Assembly: GCF_040115645.1 (NCBI RefSeq)
Contig: NC_089546.1
Span: 248,001 to 312,000 of the forward strand
Source: Euwallacea fornicatus
Lineage: Eukaryota > Arthropoda > Insecta > Coleoptera > Curculionidae
Length of the DNA stretch: 64,000 nt
Direction: 5' to 3'
Below the pieces are notes generated by a model. It was not told the origin of the DNA, searched no databases, and worked only from the letters and a program-made list of their open reading frames with translations. This document shows positions 52,604 to 63,448 of the stretch, piece after piece (position 1 is the stretch's first letter; every line of letters begins with the position of its first letter). The position numbers and the translations under genes are program-made.

Positions 52604-54639
52604 TCAACCTTCGGTACGCGGAGCTTGCGCGGGATCGCGCTTTCCGTCGCTTGCCACGTTTGGATGTAGCCTCGTTTTTTGTTGGCTCGTCGGTGGAGCG
52701 CCCCGAGACGATGTTTTTCTCGTGACCCTCCCCCTCTGCCGCTTTCTCCCCCTTATCTCGTCCCGCTCAGGCACACACTTGGCTTTTTTAAAAGCACAGA
52801 TTGCCGGTGTGGCTCCTGCTACAGACTTTTTGGTCAGTACCGTTGCGACCTTCGTAGTCCGCACTACGCATCCCGTGGCTCCTGTGCTATATCCCTCTGC
52901 CTTACAGAGAGAGCAGAAACGGGAGTTCTTATTCAAGTGTGAGTTCACTCTGCGACCCTGTGCCCCTCCTTAGCGCATCGGGCGCACACACGGAACCTGT
53001 CTCCCAACAGCGGAAGCAATGCCCGGAGTCCTTTCTTTCATTGAGGCGACACCTGCTGATACCGACCGGCAGATCAGAGATCCCCCGGATTTTTTTTGTC
53101 GCCTCGCCATTTCTTTCGGCGACCCGTAAGATGGAGGTTTGGTAGCTGCCAAAATTAGCCCGAATGCCGGTCAGTTTGAGCCGACACGGGTCGAGCTTTG
53201 CCGCAGCATCCACCACTGCTACCATCTCTTCACCGGTAGCGAGGTCGTCCAAGCCCGCGACTTGGAAGGTCACGGACCTGCCTCCCGTCCCCATTTAAAC
53301 CCGGTCTACTCCCAGCCTCTTCTGAGAATGTCCCGGAGTTCCTTCCCCCCATTCCCCCTTTAAGCAGTATCAGAAGTATCTTGCTGCGCTTAGTCTTTCT
53401 GACGCTGCCTATGTCCACCTTAGTCTGGGACTGCGCCACAAATTTACGCACCTTCTTGAGGGTGTCGCAGTATGTGGCCCCTTTCTCCTTAGCCATGAAC
53501 ACCGCATTCCCGTCCCGCCTGCCAGTAAATGTGGTGGCTGCGGTAGCTTCCCCGGGTTTCCTCGAACCTGGTAGGTAGATTTTGATTTTAGTAAATCTAC
53601 CGTTCAGGTTCATCGTCGCCAGCTCGCAAATTTTGCGGAGTTTCCAGGGAGCGGATATCAGAACCAGCGGTATGACCACGCTGGTTCTCCCCAATTCCTC
53701 CATAGTGCGAATTAGGGCCCTGACTGAGCCCAACACCTGTTCGGGGCCCGTGATTTCTAGTTGCCTGAAGAACACGTACCTTTCCCGCTGGTCTATTTTC
53801 CCACCCTTCAGCAGATTGCAAGTCTGCAGAAGGTACGGGAAGCCGTCCTTCCACTCTGGCTGTTCTTTAATGTCCCTCAACTCCGGGAGGAGTTTCAGGA
53901 ATCATTCTTTGAGAACACTAGACTTTGCTTCCCCTATTAACCCGAGATCCGAACGATAGTCCTCGCATACGGAGTCCCTATACGCGTCCTCGGTGGCGAT
54001 GAAGAGACCGTTCTCTCATCGTTCACGTAAGGCATCTTTCAGTTCTCCCTGGCTAATCAGACGGTGAATGCGATCTCTCTCTTCTGCCGTCCTTCTCTCT
54101 TTATCGATTTCCGTCTAACTGTCGACGGAAACCGAATTTGGCACGACCCGATCTGAGGACTCGATTCAAGATACATGCGCTCTCAATCTGGCATTGTCCT
54201 CGCGCAAAATGCCAACCTCCTCGTTTAATAACAGACTGGCCTGCTTTTCCTCCTACTGCATTCGCGCTCGATGGAGTGCACTGCGCAAGTCAGAGACGAC
54301 GTTGACAATGTCTTTTCTAGGCCTGCTATTAGCCTTTAGGAGGCAGTCCAGCTCATCCACCTGTCTGACTGCCTCCTCCACTGGTGACAAACCCAATGAC
54401 GATAGGTTGTCCTTCCGCGTTGACAATTTTTGTATCTCACGGGGGGACATCCTCCTTACTTTCTTTCCAGTGGTTTGCACTGGGGGTGTGGCCTGGGATC
54501 CACCGACAACACCCCGTCTTTGTTGCAGAGGCTTTATTAAGACTGCCAGCGAGGCCTGCTCCGGCACCTCGTCCGCCGACCCCTGGGGTTCCGATCGCCC
54601 TGGGAAGAGTAATCCCTTCTTCGTTGTGTTGTCTTTCAT
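52604..54639 (-). pseudogene. LINE ORF1 (gag-like) with zinc knuckles
   Basis: The N-terminus (54639-54253) has charged and helical segments (LSPVEEAVRQVDELDCLLKA). The middle (53880-53230) shows YFFRQLEITGPEQVLGSVRA-like text with a KKVRKFVAQSQTKVDIGSVR block. Then QVAGLDDLATGEEMVAVVDA and the knuckle region CFRCWETGSVCAPD and CSLCKAEGYSTGATGC (52604-53294) follow. This is the usual order of R1-type ORF1. Several frame breaks split it. Confidence 0.7.
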
Positions 54640-54761
54640 AGTATATCCTTTCTTGTCTTCCGGGTTAGTGACCTATTTTCCTCCACAGGGATTGGTTACC
54701 CGGTCTCGGAAGCAGGGCATCCAAGGGCTACCACGAGTAGGTGCGGATAGGACTTTGGCCC

Positions 54762-57495
54762 TCACCTGTTTTCTTCCTGGACCTTCAAGATTTGTCTTTT
54801 AGGGTCTACGCGTATTTCTTCTCTTTTCTCGTTAAACATTTTTATTATCTCCCTTTCTTGCATTTCTTTAATGTGTATTTCTTCCTTATGCTTCATGTTA
54901 ACACCGAACAATATTTCAAATGGTGTTGTGTCAATGCCTATCTGTAATGTGGAATTCAAAGCAGTTTGTACCTTGTCTAATTTTTCGTACTATCTACTTG
55001 GATTGTCCATACTTAATTTGTTAAGGACAGGTATAATTGTTCGATTAACCCGTTCTACCTGATTATTTCCTCTAGACACTTTTGTGGTAACAGTGATATG
55101 CTGTATTCTTTCATGCTTGCAATAATCGTTGAATTCCTTGGACGTGAACGTACAACCCTTGTCAGTAGTTACCCTTGACGGATTTCCAATGTTCTTCAGC
55201 TACGTCCTCAGTTTATTGATGATTTCTTGTGACGTAGTCGACTTGGTGGCATAAAGCCAAACAAACTTCGAGAAATCATCAACTACCGCCAAAACATGCT
55301 GATAATTTGTGTTCGATGAAGGTAGCGGCCTTAGTTGGTCACTATGATACATATGCAAAGGTCTTTCGTCTTTGGCTAACAGATGTAGCATTCCCTTTTC
55401 CTTTCCTTCTTTTCTGCTTCTTAAAATGTAGACCACACAATTGTTGATGATGTTGTTTATTTTCTCTTTCACCTTTGGAATGAAGAATTCCATTTTGATG
55501 ATCTCTTCCACTTTCGAGGCACCAAAATGACCTATTTCATGTGCTTTTCTTCTGACCTTGTGCTGCATGGACTGGTCTTGACCTGGAATGGATCTTGACT
55601 GCTGAAACTACCCGGTCGGAACCGGCGGCGCGATTATCACCCGTCTGGGGTACACTATCGTTTCGTTTACTCTTCATTACTTTCTTTGTGTCTCTCTTAG
55701 TCCGTCTCCCTTCCTCCGCCCCCTCCAGTTGGAACCTAGCTGGATGAGGCAGAGGAGCCAGGAGACGCACAGCCCCTCCACCACGACAAGGTGGAGACAC
55801 CGCGGGTGGGAAATTTCTTCACAGCTTGTATTACCGCTAAAACCTTTAATTCGTAGCTGTGGTATCGTTCTTCGGCAGGCGTCGTTTGTTTACACATATG
55901 CACTGGATATAATTTATCGTTGCCATTCGATTTTTGCATAAGGCAAGCACCGTAACCGTACTTACTCGCATCCGTGTATAATTGAATTTCACTATCCTGC
56001 CTGTAAATGTGAAGAACCGACTCACTCGCGAGTAGTTCTTTCAATGTCTCATACGCCTGCTCCTGTCCGGCACCAAATATGATTTCCTTGTTATTCTTTA
56101 GTAAATCGCTCAAGAGTTTTGCAATCATGCCATACGAGGTAATACATTTTCGAAAGTATCCCGTCAAATCGAGAAAGGATTTAATCTGTTTAAAGATACT
56201 TGTTTCGGAAATCTCTTAATCTCTAACGTCTTTTCTATGGAAGGCTGCATTTTAACATCTTCAATTATATGGCCTAGGAGCTCAACTCATTATTTTGGGA
56301 ATTGGCATGTACCTTTCGTTATTTCTAGTCCATAATCTCTTTCTACTTGCAAAACCATAGCCAAGTGCTCTACCCCTTCCTCGAGTGTCCAACATAATAT
56401 GACTATATCGTCCATGTAGTAAGATGCGACGTTTTTTGAAGTTAACTCGCGAAAAACGTAACAGATAAATCGCTGGAAAACGGATGGACTAATTACCTAA
56501 GCCAAACAGACATTTCAGAAATTCAAATTATCCATTATGGGTCACGAATGAGGTATACTTTCTACTAGCCTCAACCACTGAGACATGGAAAAATCCATTT
56601 CGTAGGTCTATCGAGCTAAAATATTTGACTTCCTGTAACCTATCTAGTACATCTTCGATCAGTAGCAGTGGAAAACGGTCTTTAATTATTTTCCTATTGA
56701 TCTTGCGGTAGTCGCAACAAGTCGATCTTGTACTGTCGTCTCTTTTCTTAATTAAAACTATCGGGCTTGTAAAGTCGGAATAACTAGGTTTTATAATATC
56801 TTCTCCCAACTATTCCTGTAATTGTTTCTCTACCTCTCGTTTTTCATCTGGTGAGAATTTTCTTGACTTCTGGTACACTAATTTTTCATCCTTGAGAACA
56901 ATCTTTATCGTAATATCGACGTCCTTTATTTTTTCCAGCGAGTAATTATCTACCAGATGTATCAGTTTGATTCGACATTCTAGGTCTGATATATGATTTA
57001 ATTGCAACTCTTCCTGCTTCGAATCGTCAACTATTTTCATCTACATAGAAAATTTTCCGCCATCCTCTTGTATATGACCACGTCTTCTTCCCGAAAACTT
57101 ATGTCCGCGACTTTAATAAGTCGTTCCCTACTATGACTTTAAAGCTTGATGCATTCGTTGGAATTATATGGAATGTCATCGATATATCCTCGTCGTTAAC
57201 CCTTACTTGTTTTTGAAAAAACTCTTTCGTCTTAATCCTATTGGAACCTATTCTCTTTATCATTATTTTTTTCCTGGGTTAACGGAATATGCTTAAAATA
57301 ATCATAGCCATGGGTCCTTATCGCATTTATGTCACTCCCGGTGTCGAGTAGCGCTGTCAGCTGTACATTGTCAATCTGTACTTTAACGGCATTATTTGGT
57401 ATGACCTCCTTAAGACGAACATTGGCAGTTCTACCATTTTTATTTGAGTTGCTAAAAGTAACAAAATTCATAATAATAATAGACACAAAATACAA
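54762..57495 (-). mobile_element. Decayed gypsy pol with no LTRs seen
   Basis: The minus-strand order is protease (57495-57238), linker, RT (56809-56400), RNase H (56167-55808), a foreign-looking GC-rich stretch (55575-55807), integrase (55568-55200) and its C-terminal part (54959-54762). No LTR, gag or env is recognisable. It is among the oldest fragments in the window, judging by its many breaks. Confidence 0.75.
54762..57495 (-). pseudogene. Gypsy pol: protease, RT, RNase H, integrase
   Basis: Protease: LTALLDTGSDINAIRTH. Linker: SRKFSPDEKREVEKQLQE. RT: CCDYRKINRKIIKDRFPLLL, YFSSIDLRNGFFHVSV, and YYMDDIVI after a break (about 56415). RNase H: LYTDASKYGYGACLMQK, then RYHSYELKVLAVIQAVKKF. 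At that point the reading is replaced by unrelated GC-rich sequence. Integrase: IGHFGASKVEEIIKMEFF (zinc finger region with altered Cys), VLAVVDDFSKFVWLY (Asp), and IGIDTTPFEILFGVNM (C-terminal). It has stops and frameshifts throughout. Confidence 0.82.
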
Positions 57496-57574
57496 AAAAA
57501 TTCATTAAACTTTATTAATTTATTTTAACACTTTTATTAATTTTGTAGTAAGTTTTAATTTATTATAGCAAAAA

Positions 57575-58927
57575 TCAGTCCAACAGATGTTCGAAATGGT
57601 TCTCCTGCTGTTCAAGGCACTTAATAATTTTGTTTTCAAATTATTGTTTGGTATTTTCCAGCATTTCAGTTGTAATATTTACAGAAGCGTTTTTGATCCG
57701 AATTTTCATATCTTCGGGAGTATTTGGTACTCGATTATAAACTACTTGTTTTAAATGACCCCACAAAAAAAATCTGGTGAAGTTAAATCTGGTAATTGGG
57801 CTGGCCAGTTAACTTCACTATCACGTCCAATCCATCTTTGTGGGAAATGCTCGTTTAAAACTTCTTTGACGTTCTTAGCGTAATGAGCGGGGCAACCGTC
57901 ATGTTGAAACAACAGTGTCCACCTTTGCTTTAAATTAACTTCTTCGAGAAGGAGTCGCAAATTTTCTAACAAAAAATGACGATATTTCTTTGCATTGAGG
58001 TTTCCATCATATGGCCCAATCAGATACATATGTGCCTAAAATACCACATCAAATATTCAAAGTCCATGGTCGTTGTCTTTCCACTTCACGCAACCAACGC
58101 GGATTCTCAACCGACCAATAATGCATGTTATGGCGATTCACTTCACCGTGGTTTGTGAAGCTGGATTCATCAGAAAATAGTACATTTGAAAAAAAAATGC
58201 ATTTTCATGAAGTCTTCTTGCTCAAGTACAAAAATTCACTCGATTTCAGAAATCATCACCATAAAATTTATGTGTGTAAAATACATCAAACAGTACTTTG
58301 CGAAAGACCTGCATCTCGAGATATTTGACGAATGTTAATGTGAGAATTTGCAGCTTCTGTATGTAAGATATAAATTTGATAATTTTTACTCAGATGAAGT
58401 GGTTGAGCGTTAGTTAACTTCGCGACCTCGCGGTGAGCGTTTTAAAAAAAAACTTTATTTTACTAAAGCTACTTTTATTGTAGCAAATGCTTCAATTCAA
58501 TGATTATTACTCGAGGATACGAATATTAACAATATTTCTAAATACCGTTAAAAACAATCAAGAAATCAACTTCGATTAAACACAAAACTTAAACACATCA
58601 AAAATATCAAAACACTGCTCGAACTTCAATACTGTTGCTTTTACAATTGTGTGTCTCTAAAGGCTAAAGTCCCCATTTTTACTGGAATAAACACTAGCTC
58701 AGCATTAATATCTCTGAGTTACAATGTAACTCGTTTTCACGTTTTTTCTCTCAAAATTGCCTGTTTCTAAGAACCGGTTCACAATACGATAAAATGTTAC
58801 GCATCGGAACATTTTTGTCCGGAAAACGATTGGCATAAAGTTCTCTTGCTTGGTCAATATTTCTTTTCGGTTCACCATAAATTAAAATCATTTAGATTGT
58901 TTCGTCTTTACTACATTGCACTGCCAT
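57575..58927 (-). pseudogene. Mariner-related transposase, DD41D-like, degenerate
   Basis: From the ATG at 58927 the minus strand reads MAVQCSKDETI, a stop, then MILIYGEPKRNIDQARELYA and RFPDKNVPMRNIL, a DUF4817-type helix-turn-helix. The core shows VLFSDESSFTNHG, HYWSVENPRWLREVER, FQHDGCPAHYAKNV and WPAQLPDLTSPDFF. I count 41 residues from the second Asp to the third, the rosa/Visitor-like DD41D spacing. Stops (58070, 57740s) and a frameshift near 58200-58800 kill the gene. It ends with ...EHLLD at 57575. Confidence 0.75.
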
Positions 58928-59783
58928 TTTAAAAACTTTAAATTTCAATGACTCACAAAACGAATAAAACTACTTTCGTGAGCCTATGACCCTTAAATCG
59001 AACTATCCGCCTAAAGAAATATGCTTGACTTTTTATCTTGAAACTAAACATAAACATAAAAATTACAAAAAAATAAAGGTCTCCGTCTAGACTATACCAG
59101 AACATAAATAGAAATTAATTTTAAAAATTGCTGGCGCTAACTACGTATACCTATTTAAAGGGTACGGATTACGAGACGAAATCTATGCCTATTCATAAAC
59201 AAATCAATCATAAGATTCGTTGATGGATTTGTGGAATACATAAGTGTTAATACAGTCAATGAAGAACCATAGTAAACTATTTTCAACGGAATTTAACTGT
59301 TTTAACAAAAATTTTATAAAATTGGACTTGTAGCGTTCGCGGAATAAGAGTTTGGTATTATTTTGAATTTCATTACTTTTAGCGAAAAATGTTTCAAATA
59401 AAAACATTTTTACTGCCAGAAAAGAATTCGAATCTCCAAAAAAAATTGGGTGTTATATTTGAAAAAATGAAGTTGACCCCAAAAGACAGATGAAGGTGAC
59501 CTTGTAAAAAAAATTTATATTATAAAAAGTTGAGGCCCCGAAAATAAAGAAGACTTTGTTTGAATATTTTTTTTTGTAGATCTTCCCGATTTCAAGATAT
59601 TTACTTGTCCCATTTATCTAGAATCACCCTGTATTTTGCACACTTTCATTTTTTTTTCGAGATATTAGTAGTTTATAAATCGATCGTAATATGTACGATC
59701 TAAAATGATTTAATACTCTGAGATATTTAAGATGAGATAGTTTATTGATAACTATGTTTTTTTTTCTTGTTTTTACCAAAACA
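58928..59783. other. AT-rich stretch, possible transposon flank
   Basis: There is no gene here. ATCTAGAATCACCCTGTA near 59617-59634 is the kind of CACCCTGTA terminus seen in mariner-like elements and may be the right end of the DD41D-like copy. Its partner on the left was not found. Confidence 0.35.
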
Positions 59784-59785
59784 TA

Positions 59786-61450
59786 CAGTGGCCAGCAAAA
59801 GTATTCATACACCTGTAACGCTGTTAAACAAAATGAAATAACAATATGACTAGTACATTGTAACATTATTTAATTAATTTTGTATTAAACGGCAACATGT
59901 AAACAACTAATCTATAATAATTTTTTTACTAAATCATATTATTCATAAGTACTATAACAAAATGTTTACAAACATGTCATAAAATTAGACCGCAAAAGTA
60001 TTCATACATTTGTGTCGGCACACAAATACAGGTCTAAACCTGCAAGGAAGTCGGTCGTATCTACGGATATTCATTTTTAAATTATATCAGCTAGTAATAA
60101 CAAGTGAATGTGAGTAGTAAATCAGAAATTAAACTAAAAAATAATTGTTTCAAGACGTAATGGGTCGAAAATTGGGAGAAACGACAATTGCTGAGAGAGA
60201 AATAATAATCAGGTTACATAAACAAAATAAATCATATCGAGAAATAGGGAAAACAGTTAATAGAAGTTTTGCAACTATTCAAAGCATTGTCAAAAAGTTT
60301 AAAAATGAAAACTTCGTTGTTAATCGCAAACGAACCGGACGACCAAGAAAGATGACTGTTAGAGAAGAGAGGAAAATTGTACGAGAGGTCCAAAAGAATC
60401 CAAGAATAAGTGCTACACATTTAGCTGCAAGGGTTGAAGAAATGTTTACAAAAAAAGTAAGCCCCGATACTGTACGCAGGATAATAAAAAAAGGTGGATA
60501 CTGTTCAAGAGTAGCTAGAAAGAAACCTTTTATTAATGAAAAAAATAAACAGAAACGTTTACAGTTCGCAAAACAATATATAAATAGCCCACTAGATTTT
60601 TGGAATAGTGTCTTATTTTGTGATGAAAGCAAATTCAATATATTTGGTTCAGATGGTCGACAGTTGGTGTGGCGAAAAAGAGGAGAAGCTTTAAACCCCA
60701 AGAATCTGCGAGCATCAGTAAAGCATGGAGGTGGTTCCTGCATGGTATGGGGCTGTATGTCAACCAATGGAGTGGGAAACTTAGTGATCATTCCAGGGAT
60801 CATGGATAAAATGATTTATTTGAATGTTTTAAAAAACAATCTGAAACAAAGTGCTGAAAAACTAAACATGCCTCGAATTTATTCATTCTACCAAGACAAT
60901 GATCCTAAACACTCGGCGAAAATTGTTCAGGAATGGTTAGTATACAACATACCAAAAATTGTTAAGCCTCCACCCCAATCGCCAGACATCAATCCCATAG
61001 AAAATTTATGGTATGAATTAGAGAAACGAATCAGAAAACGTGAAATAAGTAACAAAAGTGACTTAGAAAGAATTTTGCGAGAAGAATGGTTAAAGATTGA
61101 TCCTTCTGTAACACGAAACTTGGTCGAATCGATTCCTCGACGCTTAGCAGCTATTATTGAATCTAAAGGCCATGTCACAAAATATTAATATTAAATATCA
61201 TAATATTATTTCTAATTAATTACATTATGTATGAATACTTTTGCGGTCTAATTTTATGACATGTTTGTAAACATTTTGTTATAGTACTTATGAATAATAT
61301 GATTTAGTAAAAAAATTATTATAGATTAGTTGTTTACATGTTGCCGTTTAATACAAAATTAATTAAATAATGTTACAATGTACTAGTCATATTGTTATTT
61401 CATTTTGTTTAACAGCGTTACAGGTGTATGAATACTTTTGCTGGCCACTG
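59786..61450 (+). mobile_element. Complete Tc1-type transposon with 224-bp IR/DR ends
   Basis: The element is bounded by CAGTGGCCAGCAAAAG (59786) and its complement (61450), with TA on both sides (59784-59785 and 61451-61452). The inverted repeats 59786-60009 and 61227-61450 appear identical as far as I can read them. Both carry GCAAAAGTATTCATACA at outer and inner edge (IR/DR). The transposase frame is uninterrupted. Size (1665 bp), ends and gene all look complete, making this the best candidate for a recently mobile Tc1 copy in the window. Confidence 0.94.
60160..61188 (+). CDS. Tc1-type transposase (DD34E), intact
   Basis: This is 342 residues from the ATG at 60160 (MGRKLGETTIAEREI). The frame is also open 15 bp upstream but without an ATG. 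Two helix-turn-helix domains (about residues 8-115) include TGRPRKMTVREERK. The core: FCDESKFNIFG, SVKHGGGSCMVWGCM, YQDNDPKHSAKI and SPDINPIENLW. There are 34 residues between the second Asp and the Glu. The C-terminus SIPRRLAAIIESKGHVTKY is standard. There are no stops, and all catalytic residues are present. Confidence 0.95.
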   Translation: MGRKLGETTIAEREIIIRLHKQNKSYREIGKTVNRSFATIQSIVKKFKNENFVVNRKRTGRPRKMTVREERKIVREVQKNPRISATHLAARVEEMFTKKVSPDTVRRIIKKGGYCSRVARKKPFINEKNKQKRLQFAKQYINSPLDFWNSVLFCDESKFNIFGSDGRQLVWRKRGEALNPKNLRASVKHGGGSCMVWGCMSTNGVGNLVIIPGIMDKMIYLNVLKNNLKQSAEKLNMPRIYSFYQDNDPKHSAKIVQEWLVYNIPKIVKPPPQSPDINPIENLWYELEKRIRKREISNKSDLERILREEWLKIDPSVTRNLVESIPRRLAAIIESKGHVTKY

Positions 61451-61452
61451 TA

Positions 61453-61800
61453 TATCTAAATTTGACATACGATGACTGTTCTAAAAATATTAAGAATAAA
61501 ATTATAAATGGTGATTTACTAAAACCTGTGAGAAAACCATCTAAGCAACAAAAATACCTATAAACAAGCTACCTGTCAACATTATTATAGGTGAAACATT
61601 TACTGGTATGGGTATTAGGTGAACGAAGTCAATCATTGACCTAAACAAGGTACGCTACAATACTCCCCTCCTAGTAACGGAGGTAAGAAGGTAATATTAC
61701 TAGTTGATACAATTTGAAAACTATCGTAGTGGTGTGCAAAAAATTCATTATTTACAAAGAGAAACGTACAGTTTTAATATGTGGTTGTTTAGGAAAAATA
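61453..61800. other. Spacer, short unassigned open stretch
   Basis: From about 61465 the plus strand reads YDDCSKNIKNKIINGDLLKP and a few codons more, then stops. It is too short to assign. The remainder may be the 3' untranslated part or LTR of the integrase-bearing retroelement to the right, but I found no repeat to prove it. Confidence 0.3.
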
Positions 61801-62650
61801 TTCAACGGATTGTCTTAGTTTTTATTTGGAAGAATTAAGAATGCTGGTTTAAGTCTATCTTTGGAAACATTCACTTCCCTATATATAATAAGGAATGTAA
61901 AAAATTTGTCTTCACGATTTATAACAAGAAAGGGACCTTCAAAAGGAGGTTGGAGAGATTTTTTTTATAAAATCATTTCCAACGAAAACGTGCATACAGG
62001 TATTTAGTTCGGGAGCTATGAAAACTTACTTGTTAGAATGATGTTTAGAAGGAAGGGACTGGTTGAAGGGATTGAAATTTTTGTTTGAGAGTTTGTACAA
62101 AAGAAGAAATGTCTATAACGTCACTGTTTTGTTGAAAAAATTCTCCTGGAAGTCTCAAAGTTGTACCGTACAATATTTCTGCAGGAGAAGCTCCTACCTC
62201 TTCTCGTAGAGTAAAATGCAATCCAAGTAAAATAGTAGGTAATATTTCTACCCATCTTCCGGTGGCATTAGCCTTGTTAGCTGTTTTTAAAGTTCGATGG
62301 CATCTTTCAATTTTGCCGTTTGTATATGGATGTTAAGGAGAAGAACGATCACGTTTACAACTTAAAAGTTGAGATAAAGTGTGAAAAAGAGAGCTTGCAA
62401 ATTGGCCTCCTTGGTCTGTAATAATTTTGATAGGAATACCAAAATGACAATCCCAATTGTTGAAAAAGGTAGTGGCAACAGTTTCAGCTGACATATTGGT
62501 CATCGGATAGGCCTCTGCCCAACAAGAAAATTTATCAATAACCGTAGGACAGTAAGTGAAATCATTTAATGAAGGCAAGGGACCAACAATATCTAAATTA
62601 ATATCTTGAGACCTAATATCTGGGATTTGAATTCTTGGCCCTTGAGATAC
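61800..62650 (-). pseudogene. Gypsy integrase fragment
   Basis: The core begins with INLDIVGPLPSLNDFTYCP (first Asp) and shows IIKIITDQGGQFASSL-type text (second Asp) at about 62420. After a stop near 62335 it continues HPYTNGKIERCHRTLK (Glu) and EVGASPAEILYGTTLRLPGE, the block typical of gypsy integrases, to about 62050. The text further left is in broken frames. No LTR was found. Confidence 0.75.
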
Positions 62651-62862
62651 AATAGATATGAATCTTCTAAACTCAATACTTTCTGAGGAGAACGTAGTGA
62701 GGATTTTGTTCTCAAACTTGCCATTTTACTGGACTGCTCGACCTCATAGACATAATTTTCGGATGGATCTAAAAACTCCGCCCCGGGAATTTCCTCAAGA
62801 TCCGAGAACTCATGATCTGACAGTTCTTGCAGACCCTTAGAGAGTGATAACTTTTTTGCCAT
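62650..62862 (-). pseudogene. Unassigned open stretch before the integrase
   Basis: This is about 70 codons from the ATG at 62862 (MAKKLSLSKGLQELSDHEFS), acidic and without a family I recognise. It sits between the LINE endonuclease and the integrase fragment. It may be the linker region of the same retroelement pol upstream of integrase, or LINE-derived. Confidence 0.3.
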
Positions 62863-62879
62863 GATCTTGTGAATGAGGG

Positions 62880-63418
62880 AGGTCTCCCAGTTCAGAGTTG
62901 GGATTGTGAGGGCCGAGAGATTGGATTGATCTGATAGGCTGGCTGATGATCCCCCCTCCCGCGTCTAAGAACTTCTCGAGAACCATCCCATAGGCATTTC
63001 GCACCGCAGACCCAAAACGACCGCTTTTGACGTTCAGATCTCCCCCAAGGAGGACCTTTCTGCCATTCAGCCCTCGCACGCACCCCTCAATCCTACTGAG
63101 GTATTCCGCGAAGTCCATAGTCTTCCTGTTCGGGAAGAAATACGCCGAGACCAGCTCGACCCATTCCAAGTCCGTCGCCACAAATCCCAGGCCCCTTTGG
63201 ATTGCTTTCTCCCTCATATGATTGGCCAACTATATGAAAGCGTCGTCGCTCCGATTCTCAATTACGTTCCCAACCGCTTTGTTATGCTCCTGCCCCAGGA
63301 CTACGTCGATGCCTTTTTCTCTGATCGTCTGGAACGGAGTAAGTCGGTGGCCAACCGCCTCCTGTCCAGATTGATCTAGAGATACCGGAGACTGTTCACC
63401 TTCGCAGCCATGACTCAT
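62880..63418 (-). pseudogene. LINE ORF2 endonuclease fragment
   Basis: IREKGIDVVLGQEHNKAVGN is the early endonuclease block, followed by ENRSDDAFI. After a break come WVELVSAYFFPNRKTMDFAE and RGLNGRKVLLGGDLNVKSG, where GDLN keeps the catalytic Asp and Asn. It ends near IISQPIRSIQSLGPHNPNSE, short of the final catalytic His and of the RT. Confidence 0.78.
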
Positions 63419-63448
63419 TCACGCGTATATTCACTGACTCACACACAT

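Larger units (their letters stand above)
52138..54760 (-). mobile_element. R1-type LINE, 5' part (ORF1 and start of ORF2)
   Basis: This GC-rich minus-strand element has ORF1 at 54639-52604 and the endonuclease of ORF2 at 52578-52138, ended by the LTR at 52137. The reverse transcriptase part is absent from this place. It is the same kind of element as the fragment at 62880-64000. The junction with the gypsy integrase fragment lies near 54760. Confidence 0.75.

Noticed and set aside
54194..54802. 202-codon plus-strand frame
   Set aside because: It is antisense to the R1-type LINE ORF1, whose domain order is clear on the minus strand. GC-rich coding sequence often leaves an open complementary frame.
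60279..60803. 174-codon minus-strand frame
   Set aside because: It is the complement of the intact Tc1 transposase and has no features of its own.
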